A DNA stretch of 64,000 nucleotides from the NCBI GenBank assembly GCA_019429445.1, contig JAHYIW010000015.1:1-64000 (forward strand), read 5' to 3'. The notes under the pieces are model-generated. The model ran no database searches, was not told the origin of the DNA, and was given only the letters and a program-made list of their open reading frames with translations. Positions within the stretch are counted from its first letter, which is position 1. Every line of letters begins with the position of its first letter. The DNA comes from Desulfuromonadaceae bacterium (lineage in GTDB: Bacteria; Desulfobacterota; Desulfuromonadia; Desulfuromonadales; JAHYIW01). Positions 35,764 through 43,342 of the stretch are shown here, piece after piece. The position numbers and the translations under genes were made by a program.

Positions 35764-36591
35764 TCAGGCGTGGCCAAGATGCTCAAGCGCCCGTTCAAGC
35801 TCGTCATCGGACGGCGTGACGCCATGGTAGCTGGCCTTGTGCTCAAAAAACGGCACGCCTTTCCCCTTGACTGTCCGCGCGACAATCATGGTTGGCTGAC
35901 CGGCGGTCTGTTCCGCTGCGTCGAATGCCTGTATAAGCGCGGCAAAATCATGTCCGTCAACCTCCACAACGTGCCAGTTGAAGGCGAGAAATTTCGCGCC
36001 GAGCGGCGCGATGTTCATCACGTCAGCGACATTGCCGTCGATCTGCAAACCATTTTGATCGACAATCGCACAGAGGTTGTCGAGCCGATAATGCGCGGCG
36101 GCCAGCGCGGCCTCCCAGACCTGACCTTCCTGCATTTCGCCATCCCCGAGCAGCACATAGGTGCGCGAGTTGCGCCCGGCAAGACGGTTTGCGAGTGCCA
36201 GCCCAACCGCCTGGGAGATCCCCTGCCCCAGCGAACCGGTACAGACATCAACGCCAGGAGTCTTGTTCATGTCGGGATGCCCTTGCAGATGGCTGCCGAG
36301 GCGGCGCAACGTTTGCAGATCCTCACGCGGGAAATATCCGGCGGCGGCCAGACAGGCATAGAGGGCTGGAGCAGCGTGCCCTTTGGAGAGCACAAAGCGA
36401 TCCCGCTCAGGCCATGCGGGGTTGGTCGGATCGTGTCGCAGCCGCTGGAAATAGAGCGCCGTCAGCACATCAATGGCCGACAGACTGCCGCCGGTGTGTC
36501 CCGACCCGGCGGTGTTCAACATCTTTAAAATTTCAACCCTCAAACTACGGGCCTGCTCTTCCAGCGTGCGCAACAGCGCGTCGTCGCTCAT
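35764..36591 (-). CDS. transketolase, N-terminal subunit
   Basis: 275 residues corresponding to the TPP-binding first half of transketolase: GSGHTGGSLSAIDVLTALYF, RDRFVLSKGHAAPALYA, GSLGQGISQAVGLALANRL and the GDGEMQEGQVWEAALAA TPP/Mg motif, then VDQNGLQIDG. It precedes the C-terminal subunit by 51 bases in the same operon. GAGGAA lies upstream of ATG 36591. Confidence 0.94.
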   Translation of the reverse strand: MSDDALLRTLEEQARSLRVEILKMLNTAGSGHTGGSLSAIDVLTALYFQRLRHDPTNPAWPERDRFVLSKGHAAPALYACLAAAGYFPREDLQTLRRLGSHLQGHPDMNKTPGVDVCTGSLGQGISQAVGLALANRLAGRNSRTYVLLGDGEMQEGQVWEAALAAAHYRLDNLCAIVDQNGLQIDGNVADVMNIAPLGAKFLAFNWHVVEVDGHDFAALIQAFDAAEQTAGQPTMIVARTVKGKGVPFFEHKASYHGVTPSDDELERALEHLGHA

Positions 36592-36648
36592 CTTTGATTC
36601 ATTCCTCGGTTTGCGTCCCCGCCACAGCGGTGGACGATTATCGAACGG

Positions 36649-37143
36649 TTATTTATCCTCACCGACCAGATAGGAGAGGATGAGGTCATCGAGACTGGGA
36701 GCTTTTGCCCGGTTCACTCCGGGCGAGGCGCCAAGAGCTGGCGGCGGCACGGGTGCGGAAACGACAACCCGGGGGGGCAGCGGCTCGTCCGGGAGTGGTG
36801 CGCCGGGCGTTTCGGGTGCCTCCGCCACAGCGGATGCTTCAACGTCAACGGCGGGCAATCCGCCACCGTAGCGCTTGGCGATCACGGCGTCAAATTCGCC
36901 CCCCTTGAGTCGGCGCAGCATCTCCTTATGTTGTTCCTTCATCAGGTCCTCAACGACCTGTTCCAGCCTGTCGACCTTGATGATATCGGCGTAGCTGGTC
37001 TTTTTGGACGCCAGAATATTTCCACCACGGTACAACAGGGTAATAATATGTGGAGTGGCGCGTCCACTATCCTCGGTCTGAATATGGTAGACCGCGCCCT
37101 TGTAACTGAAATTGTGATTAAACCCGACAACCATCCGCGACAA
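36649..37143 (-). CDS. conserved hypothetical protein
   Basis: 164 residues. The N-terminal 90 residues look folded and conserved-looking (VGFNHNFSYKGAVYHIQTED, HIITLLYRGGNILASKKTSY, VEDLMKEQHKEMLRRLKGG). The C-terminal part is a Pro/Ala-rich linker ending in a short charged tail (SLDDLILSYLVGEDK). Soluble, no signal peptide. Not assignable to a named family from sequence alone. It lies between metH and the transketolase subunits in the same direction, so is probably co-transcribed. Confidence 0.75.
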   Translation of the reverse strand: MSRMVVGFNHNFSYKGAVYHIQTEDSGRATPHIITLLYRGGNILASKKTSYADIIKVDRLEQVVEDLMKEQHKEMLRRLKGGEFDAVIAKRYGGGLPAVDVEASAVAEAPETPGAPLPDEPLPPRVVVSAPVPPPALGASPGVNRAKAPSLDDLILSYLVGEDK

Positions 37144-37215
37144 TCACCCCGGCAAAATTAAGTTAATAGCGCATTTTGGCACAGAGCCATCTTCGGTGCA
37201 AGACTTCTTGCGCCC

Positions 37216-39621
37216 TCAGCCCCGATGTTCCAGCAGTTTTTTTACCTTGGCAACCGCCTCAAGGGCATCGCGGGCATACAGATCGGCGCCGATCCGCTCT
37301 GCATAATCCTGGGAAACAACCGCCCCGCCGATCATGGTGAACACCTCGACCCCGGCAGCCCGTAACCGCTCAACCACCACGTCCATCTGCGCAATCGTCG
37401 TGGTCATCAGGGCGGAGAGACCAACCGCATCGACAGCGTGCTCCTGTGCCGCGGCAACAATCCGGTCGGCAGCAACGTTCTTCCCCAGATCGATCACCTC
37501 GAAGCCGTGATTTTCGAGCAAAGTACACACAATATTCTTGCCGATGTCATGGATATCCCCTTCAACCGTTGCCATCAGGATGCGTCCGCGGCTGGGCATG
37601 TCCTCACCCTGCATTGCTTCCTTGATGCGCGCAAAGGCGCGGTGCATGGTCTCTGCGGAACGCATCACCTGGGGCAGAAACACCTGGCCGCTGCCAAACC
37701 GCCGTCCCACCTCTTCGAGACCGGGGAGCAACCCTTCATTGCTGATTTCAAGCGGCTTCAACCCGTCCCCAAGAGCCTGCTCGACCAGCGCGACAATCCC
37801 CTCTTCATCACCGCCGATGATGGCCTGCGCCAGTTGTTCACGAATCGCTGCCGGGGCATCACCCAGGTTTGTCGGCGGCGCGACAAGGGCATCAGCATAG
37901 TGGGCAATATAGGCGCTGGAATCGATATCCTTGCCGAGCAGCACCATCGCCGCGCGAAAGGCATCCATCATGCGTGCATCTTTCGGGTTGATGATTGCGG
38001 CATCAAGTCCCGCCTCCAGTGCCATGGCAAAAAAACTCGCCGAAAGGATCGGTCGCGCGGGAAGGCCGAAGGAAATATTACTCACCCCCAGAACCGTCGA
38101 CAAATCAAGCTCGGCACGCACCCGGCGAATAGCCTTTAACGTTTCCACCGCCCGCTTCTGTTCCGCGGAAACGGTCAGGGTCAAGCAATCGATGACGATA
38201 TCCGCGGCGGGAATACCTTCGGCCAGCGCCCGTTCCTTGATCTTGCGGGCTACCGCCAGACGACCGGCGGCGGTCTCCGGAATCCCCTGCTCATCAAGCG
38301 CCAGGCCGATGATTGCGGCACCGTATTTGCGCGCCAGCGGCAGAATTTTCGCGAGACTTTTCTCTTCACCACTCACGGAATTGATCAGCACCTTGCCATC
38401 GGCGGCCTGCAAGCCCCGTTCGAGCGCCGTCGGGTCGGAAGAATCAAGGACCAGCGGGGTCGCCACTGCGCCGCCCAGCGCAAAGACCGCGCGCTCCAAC
38501 GCCAGCGGTTCATCAACCCCCGGCGCACCGCAATTGACATCGAGCAGGGTTGCCCCGCAGGCGCTCTGTTCCTTCCCTTCACGCCGCACGTAGGCAGTTT
38601 TTCCTTCGTGCAACTCGGCACTGTACCCTTTTTTTCCGGTCGGGTTGATCCGCTCACCGATGATCGCGCAGGGCGCCGCCGCACCGAGTGCTGTCACGGC
38701 GGTCCGGCTGGACAGGTAGCAGGTTGTGCGCGGCGGCGCAACCCAGTGCTGGTCAAGAGGGGTCAAAGCAATTTTGATGGCGCGAATATGGTCCGGAGTG
38801 GTTCCGCAGCAACCGCCGATAACCCGTACCCCCAGGGCGATCATGCGCTGGTGATAGACCGTCATCTCTTCCGGCGAGGCCGGGAAAATTGTTTCGCCAT
38901 CGCGAAGTACAGGCAACCCCGCGTTCGCCTGCGAGATCAACGGACGTGCACTGACGGTGCGCATCTTGCTGAGTACGTCATAAATTCCGTCCGGCCCGAG
39001 GCCGCAGTTCGAGCCGATGACGTCCGCACCGAGAGCATCGAGGGTGACAATGGCCGCCTCCGGTGAGGTGCCGAGTACCGACCGGCCATTATCCTCAAAC
39101 GTCATCATCGCAACGACTGGCAGGGTCGAGTATTCCTTACACGCGACCAGGGCGGCCTTCAGCTCACGGATATCAAGAAACGTTTCGAGGCTGATCAGAT
39201 CGGCTCCCGCCGCGGCAAAAGCGCGCACCTGCTCGGCAAAGATCTCGACCATCGCAGTAAAGGCGGTCTCGCCGACCGGCGCGACGAAGAGCCCGGTCGG
39301 ACCGATCGAAGCCCCCACCAGCACCCCTTCACCCCCCGCGCGGCGGGCAATCTCCACTCCGGCGCGATTGATCTCGGCGACCCGGTCGTCCAGCCCGTAA
39401 TGGGCCAGCTTCACCCGACTGCCACCAAAGGTATTCGTTACCAGAATATCCGCACCGGCTGCGGCATACAGGCTGTGGACCGCGGCAACGACCTCCGGTC
39501 TGGTCAGGTTCAGTTCCTCGGGGCTCTGACCGGGTTCCAGACCACGGGCCTGCAACATCGTTCCCATCGCGCCATCGAGGACCAGAACCCGTTCTGCCAT
39601 TGCTTCCAGAAATCGGCTCAT
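37216..39621 (-). CDS. metH: cobalamin-dependent methionine synthase lacking the activation domain
   Basis: 801 residues. The N-terminal homocysteine-binding barrel has LVLDGAMGTMLQA, VTNTFGGSRVKL, GSNCGLGPDG and zinc ligands in GGCCGTTPDH. Next comes a pterin-binding domain (IIGERINPTGKKGYSAELHEG, LLDVNCGAPGVDE), then the B12-binding modules (cap helices, DIHDIGKNIVCTLLENHG with the cobalt-ligating His near residue 690). It makes methionine from homocysteine and methyl-tetrahydrofolate. The C-terminal AdoMet reactivation domain of the E. coli enzyme (about 1227 residues) is absent, so reactivation needs another protein. ATG 39621 overlaps the GerMN gene's stop codon (ATGA). Confidence 0.95.
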   Translation of the reverse strand: MSRFLEAMAERVLVLDGAMGTMLQARGLEPGQSPEELNLTRPEVVAAVHSLYAAAGADILVTNTFGGSRVKLAHYGLDDRVAEINRAGVEIARRAGGEGVLVGASIGPTGLFVAPVGETAFTAMVEIFAEQVRAFAAAGADLISLETFLDIRELKAALVACKEYSTLPVVAMMTFEDNGRSVLGTSPEAAIVTLDALGADVIGSNCGLGPDGIYDVLSKMRTVSARPLISQANAGLPVLRDGETIFPASPEEMTVYHQRMIALGVRVIGGCCGTTPDHIRAIKIALTPLDQHWVAPPRTTCYLSSRTAVTALGAAAPCAIIGERINPTGKKGYSAELHEGKTAYVRREGKEQSACGATLLDVNCGAPGVDEPLALERAVFALGGAVATPLVLDSSDPTALERGLQAADGKVLINSVSGEEKSLAKILPLARKYGAAIIGLALDEQGIPETAAGRLAVARKIKERALAEGIPAADIVIDCLTLTVSAEQKRAVETLKAIRRVRAELDLSTVLGVSNISFGLPARPILSASFFAMALEAGLDAAIINPKDARMMDAFRAAMVLLGKDIDSSAYIAHYADALVAPPTNLGDAPAAIREQLAQAIIGGDEEGIVALVEQALGDGLKPLEISNEGLLPGLEEVGRRFGSGQVFLPQVMRSAETMHRAFARIKEAMQGEDMPSRGRILMATVEGDIHDIGKNIVCTLLENHGFEVIDLGKNVAADRIVAAAQEHAVDAVGLSALMTTTIAQMDVVVERLRAAGVEVFTMIGGAVVSQDYAERIGADLYARDALEAVAKVKKLLEHRG

Positions 39622-40277
39622 CGCGTTTCTCCTCCGCCGTGTTTTTCGATTAATTCGCCAACCGCGTCGGTAGAAACGGCGTCGGCGGAATTTTCAACAT
39701 AGCTGAAATCGACCGCAATCGGCCGCCGCAGGTCAACATGCCCCTTAATTGTTTCAACATCATTCCCTTCAACCAGAATACGGATCTGGCGAACATAGGG
39801 AAAATTGACCGCCAATGAATCAACCAGGGCATAAACCGTCAACAGTTCACTGACCGACCCCCCGGGATGCGCGGCGATAAACTCCCGGCTGAAATCGAGC
39901 ATGGCCACACTCTCGTGCAGTTCCAGCTGGAGCAGACGGGCGCTTTCCGGCAGCACGCGTAACAACTCCGGATTCACCGGACCGGCAATCAGCGCCGCGA
40001 CGACGCCGCACAGGTTCACGCTATCATTCACATCTTGCGGTAACAGCCGGGGTTCAGCGCTCAGCCTCCCTGCGGGGGTAGCAAAATAGAGGATTAATTC
40101 ATGTTCGGGCAGTGCCTTGACGGTGTCAACCGGAGGTACCGGCGGGGCAGCGGGCGGAGACAGGCGGAGCCACCCCCAGAGTGCGAGCGCGGCAATGGCG
40201 AGGATGACGATCAAGAACGGTCCATTACGCCGCCGGGAGGTGAGCAGAGACCGCAATGGTGTTTTTTCTTTGGCCAT
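39618..40277 (-). CDS. GerMN-domain membrane-anchored protein
   Basis: 219 residues. A basic N-terminus and one helix (NGPFLIVILAIAALALWGWL) anchor it in the membrane. A Pro-rich linker is followed by a GerMN domain (ELILYFATPAGRLSAEPRLLP, ALIAGPVNPELLRVLPESARLL, VAMLDFSREFIAAHPGG, VYALVDSLAVNFPYVRQIRILVEG). GerMN domains occur in envelope lipoproteins such as sporulation GerM and LpqB; their ligand is unclear. It overlaps metH by 4 bases and follows murI by 3, so translation is likely coupled. Confidence 0.88.
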   Translation of the reverse strand: MAKEKTPLRSLLTSRRRNGPFLIVILAIAALALWGWLRLSPPAAPPVPPVDTVKALPEHELILYFATPAGRLSAEPRLLPQDVNDSVNLCGVVAALIAGPVNPELLRVLPESARLLQLELHESVAMLDFSREFIAAHPGGSVSELLTVYALVDSLAVNFPYVRQIRILVEGNDVETIKGHVDLRRPIAVDFSYVENSADAVSTDAVGELIEKHGGGETR

Positions 40278-40280
40278 AAG

Positions 40281-41111
40281 CTACTCCGTTATTTCGCTTT
40301 TGTCATCGAGATGAGCCAGTTCGACATGGGTCACATTGGCCAGCCCGGCGCCAAAGAACGCGCCACCGACGCGCTGAAAACGCTCCGGGGTATCGGTAAC
40401 GCAAAACCGCGTGGTCCCCGTCCCCGGCGTGGTCCGCAGCTGCTTGTTGGCCGCCAGGATTGCCGCGACCCGGCGTGCAGTTTCTTGCGCCGAATCGACC
40501 AGGGTGATCTTCTCCCCGACCACCTCTTGCAGGGTCTTTTTTAATAACGGGTAGTGGGTGCAACCGAGAACCAGCGTATCGACACCATCACCACACAGCG
40601 GTGCCAGATATTCCACTGCCGTCATGCGGGTCACCGGGTGAGTGGTCCAGCCCTCTTCCGCCAGCGGCACAAAGAGCGGACAGGCGACACTGTAAACGAT
40701 CAGTGCCTCATCCAAAGATTTGAGGGTCTGTTCGTAAGCGCCACTGCGGATCGTTCCCTCCGTCCCGATCACCGCAACCTTGCGGGTGCGGCTGACCTCA
40801 CAGGCACGCCGCGCGCCCGGCTCGATCACCCCGACGACCGGGAGATGAAAGCGGTCCACCAGCGCTGGCAGGGCCACTGACGAGGCCGTATTGCAGGCCA
40901 CCACGAGCATTTTCACCCCGTGTCGATGGAGAAAATCACCAGCTTCCAGCGAATATTGCAACACCCGGTGCGCGCTTTTGGACCCGTAGGGAACGCGGGC
41001 GGTATCACCGAGGTAGATCAGGTCTTCCTGCGGCAGCAGTTGCCGGATCGCCTTGAGGACCGTCAACCCTCCGACCCCTGAATCAAAAACTCCGACCGCC
41101 CGCTTTGCCAT
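40281..41111 (-). CDS. murI: glutamate racemase
   Basis: Makes D-glutamate for peptidoglycan. 276 residues. Catalytic cysteines are in VVACNTASSVALPAL and VLGCTHYPLLKKTL; it starts MAKRAVGVFDSGVGGLTVLKAI with the conserved DSGVGG, then YLGDTARVPYGSKS and a C-terminal DSAQETARRV. ATG 41111 with AAGG upstream fits the family N-terminus better than the in-frame start at 41135. First gene of the long minus-strand array. Confidence 0.96.
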   Translation of the reverse strand: MAKRAVGVFDSGVGGLTVLKAIRQLLPQEDLIYLGDTARVPYGSKSAHRVLQYSLEAGDFLHRHGVKMLVVACNTASSVALPALVDRFHLPVVGVIEPGARRACEVSRTRKVAVIGTEGTIRSGAYEQTLKSLDEALIVYSVACPLFVPLAEEGWTTHPVTRMTAVEYLAPLCGDGVDTLVLGCTHYPLLKKTLQEVVGEKITLVDSAQETARRVAAILAANKQLRTTPGTGTTRFCVTDTPERFQRVGGAFFGAGLANVTHVELAHLDDKSEITE

Positions 41112-41315
41112 CGTAAAGGCCTTATCTGTCCGCAATGTACAAGCTGCTCGTTAAACGAGTGATGATAGGAAATCACGGCAATCAATGTCAATCTTTTCCG
41201 CAGCGAAACCCGTTTTTTGTGTTTTTTGTTTATCATCAAAGAAAGATGGGCTACAATACGCCGTGCTGGTTCTTGCAATTCACACCAGCCATTATTCCGT
41301 CACCGGAGTTCATCA

Positions 41316-41648
41316 ATGAACACTGAGAGCTTTATCGAACTATTACAAAACTTCAAGAGTGACCGCATCATCGAAACCCTGGAGCAGCTCAACCTTGACG
41401 AGTGGATTCATAACCCCTGGTTTCTCGGTGGCGTTGGCGTTTTTGCACTGACCGCGCTGTTCATGAAGTGGCGCTTGCTGCTGGCGACGGTTGTCGGCAT
41501 CGTCGGCATGGCCGGTCTTTTACAGTACACGCTTGAGCAGGGGACCGAGCTCACTTCGCTGGGCAACCAGAGCCTCATCATTTTTATCGGTGGTGGTCTC
41601 TTGATCACCATCATCTTCATCTACCTGGTTGTCATCAAGTCAGACTGA
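41316..41648 (+). CDS. small integral membrane protein, unknown
   Basis: 110 residues with three hydrophobic segments: WFLGGVGVFALTALFM, LLLATVVGIVGMAGLL and LIIFIGGGLLITIIFIYLVV, after an amphipathic N-terminus (FIELLQNFKSDRIIETLEQL). No family recognised. ATG 41316 lies 9 bases after a GGAG. The next gene, a small cytochrome, follows 46 bases later and may be its partner in electron transfer. Confidence 0.75.
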   Translation: MNTESFIELLQNFKSDRIIETLEQLNLDEWIHNPWFLGGVGVFALTALFMKWRLLLATVVGIVGMAGLLQYTLEQGTELTSLGNQSLIIFIGGGLLITIIFIYLVVIKSD

Positions 41649-41694
41649 CTTTGTCACCACCGGCATCTTTTCATTCAGTCATCCGGAGGCATTC

Positions 41695-41952
41695 ATGTCC
41701 ATAAAAAAACGCGACTGGCTTTTTGTCGCCCTGATCATCATCGTCGTCGGTTTTTTCATCGCCATCTCCGGCGAAGAAAAAACCACCAAAGTTCCCCGCG
41801 ATGAAACGCACCTCAAATTCCAGTCAATGGTTGAACAGGACGGAAAAAAAGCCACCGAAAAATTCTGCAAAGAGTGCCACAACCCTGACCAGATCGCTCT
41901 CTCGGCGGCACATCCGCCACCATTTCGCTGCCTTTTCTGTCACAAGTTCTGA
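41695..41952 (+). CDS. membrane-anchored dihaem c-type cytochrome
   Basis: 85 residues. One N-terminal helix (WLFVALIIIVVGFFIAIS) anchors it with the C-terminus in the periplasm. Two CxxCH c-haem motifs, FCKECHNPD and CLFCHKF, lie 23 residues apart, with His residues between (AAHPPPF) as possible distal ligands. Small cytochromes of this kind are common in metal- and sulfur-reducing bacteria. GGAGG sits 7 bases before ATG 41695. The physiological partner is unknown. Confidence 0.85.
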   Translation: MSIKKRDWLFVALIIIVVGFFIAISGEEKTTKVPRDETHLKFQSMVEQDGKKATEKFCKECHNPDQIALSAAHPPPFRCLFCHKF

Positions 41953-42011
41953 GTCGTTGCGCAGCCTCATCGCTCTTAGCTGACGCCCGGTTACCGTAGC
42001 CACCATCCATC

Positions 42012-42051
42012 CACATAGGGCGACTGTGTATCACCACAGTCACCCTATGTG
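42012..42051. repeat. long near-perfect inverted repeat
   Basis: CACATAGGGcGACTGTG pairs with CACAGTCaCCCTATGTG: 17 positions with one mismatch around a 6-base loop. No T-run follows, so it is not an ordinary terminator. It lies between the cytochrome gene and the sigma-54 promoter and could be an operator or an RNA-processing hairpin. Confidence 0.6.
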
Positions 42052-42196
42052 ATCCAGTTCGCAGTGCCATCATTATCCCGAACATCCCCCCCTCTGCGCA
42101 ACTCAAGCCGCGCCGTTAAAATTTGATGAAAATCCATTCTTCTGGATAAATGATGCAAATTCAAACACTTGGACAAAAACCCATGAATCGGAATTT

Positions 42197-42212
42197 TGGC
42201 ACTTATATTGCT
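42197..42212 (+). promoter_or_regulatory. sigma-54 (RpoN) promoter
   Basis: TGGCACTTATATTGCT matches the -24/-12 consensus TGGCACG-N4-TTGCW at every position except the seventh. Spacing of the invariant GG and GC is correct. It lies about 50 bases upstream of the 40-residue membrane peptide gene. Confidence 0.75.
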
Positions 42213-42262
42213 TTCTGCCGGACCGGAACAACAATTATCTTCTTCAGGAGGTTTTTTGACTG

Positions 42263-42385
42263 ATGCGGCACGACACAAATGAAAAAAACAGCGTGGTGGG
42301 AAAAATTGATTACCTGCTCTATCTGCTCGCCGGTGGGGTTCTGGTCATCATGAGTTTTTCATTCTTACTCTGGTTGCGCTTCTAA
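42263..42385 (+). CDS. 40-residue membrane peptide under a sigma-54 promoter
   Basis: Starts MRHDTNEKNSVVGKIDY followed by a single transmembrane helix (LLYLLAGGVLVIMSFSFLLW) and ends LRF. A perfect AGGAGG lies 11 bases before ATG 42263, and a near-consensus sigma-54 promoter is at 42197-42212, so it is probably a real, strongly controlled gene. No family recognised. Monocistronic; converges on nrdG. About 300 bases upstream are otherwise gene-free apart from the hairpin at 42012-42051. Confidence 0.7.
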   Translation: MRHDTNEKNSVVGKIDYLLYLLAGGVLVIMSFSFLLWLRF

Positions 42386-42472
42386 CCATTAACCATCGCA
42401 CCTGGAGCCCGTCACATACCGTACTGTCTGCCCTTGGGCCACATTGCGGCGCAGCGGTAACTTCCGCGGCTT

Positions 42473-43168
42473 TTATAAACCGCGAAGTAACACCTCCGCA
42501 GCATAGGGTTCCGCCCGTTGCGCCAACTCCTGAAGCCGCGCGGCCGGATACGCCGCGACAGCATGCCACTGCGCATCGAGCGCGTGTTCCGGTACAAATT
42601 GCTGCAACGCCCAGCGCCGTGCCCCGTTGATTGTTTTACCGAGGGTGTCAATTGTCTCTGCATCGATCCAGCCGGGAACACAGGTGGTGCGAAATTCATA
42701 ATCGACCCCGGACGCCATCAGCATTGTTACCCCTCCCGCAAAGGACTGAATGTCACCCCCCTCACCACCAAGTTCGCCATAACGCTCGGGGAGCGTTTTC
42801 AGATCGACGGCGACATAGTCCAGCAACCCTTCCGCCAGCGCCGCTTTCAGCACCGCCGGGCGCAAGCCGTTGGTGTCGAGCTTGATCTGCAACCCCAACG
42901 CACGAATTTCGCGCAACAGTGGCAACAGACCTGGCGCCAGCGTTGGCTCCCCACCGGAAATGACAACCCCGTCAATAAACTTGCGCCGCCGGCGCAAATT
43001 GTTCAGCAGCTCATCCTCGGGGTAGTCGGGGAGTTCATCCGGCGCATCAATCAGTTGTGGATTATGGCAGTAAGGACAACGCAGATTGCACCCGCCATAA
43101 AAAACCAGCGCGGCAATCCGCCCCGGAAAGTCGAGCAGACTGGTGCCTTGAAAACCTTTGATTGTCAA
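42473..43168 (-). CDS. nrdG: anaerobic ribonucleotide reductase activating protein
   Basis: Radical SAM activase that installs the glycyl radical on class III ribonucleotide reductase. 231 residues, with the cluster motif YGGCNLRCPYCHNP (CxxxCxxC), the SAM-binding VVISGGEPTL, and IKLDTNGLRP. It is longer than E. coli NrdG and closer to the TIGR02495 group. Start is TTG 43168, 3 bases after the stop of the glycyl-radical miniprotein, with GGGAG as ribosome-binding site. Last gene of nrdD / miniprotein / nrdG. Confidence 0.93.
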   Translation of the reverse strand: MTIKGFQGTSLLDFPGRIAALVFYGGCNLRCPYCHNPQLIDAPDELPDYPEDELLNNLRRRRKFIDGVVISGGEPTLAPGLLPLLREIRALGLQIKLDTNGLRPAVLKAALAEGLLDYVAVDLKTLPERYGELGGEGGDIQSFAGGVTMLMASGVDYEFRTTCVPGWIDAETIDTLGKTINGARRWALQQFVPEHALDAQWHAVAAYPAARLQELAQRAEPYAAEVLLRGL

Positions 43169-43171
43169 CCG

Positions 43172-43312
43172 TTACTCCCGTTCCGCACTGACCGTGAACT
43201 CCTTGCGCTCTTTGAACTCTTCTTTTTTCCCCTTGTTCCACTGCTGCACCGGCCTGAAAAAACCGCAGACCCGCGAGTAAACTTCCGTTTTTTCCTTACA
43301 TTTGGTGGGCAT
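43172..43312 (-). CDS. separate glycyl-radical domain of class III ribonucleotide reductase
   Basis: 46 residues. MPTKCKEKTEVYS is followed by RVCGFFRPVQQWNKGK and EEFKERKEF. This matches the extreme C-terminus of NrdD, where the RVxGY/F glycine carries the stable radical. Here it is a gene of its own, with AAGGAG before ATG 43312, 30 bases after the nrdD stop and 3 bases before nrdG. The nrdD product ends just before this region. The protein would dock on NrdD and receive the radical from NrdG. The separate encoding is seen directly; the docking model is inference. Confidence 0.85.
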   Translation of the reverse strand: MPTKCKEKTEVYSRVCGFFRPVQQWNKGKKEEFKERKEFTVSAERE

Positions 43313-43342
43313 TTAAACGTCTCCTTTGAGCGTTGCAGATAG

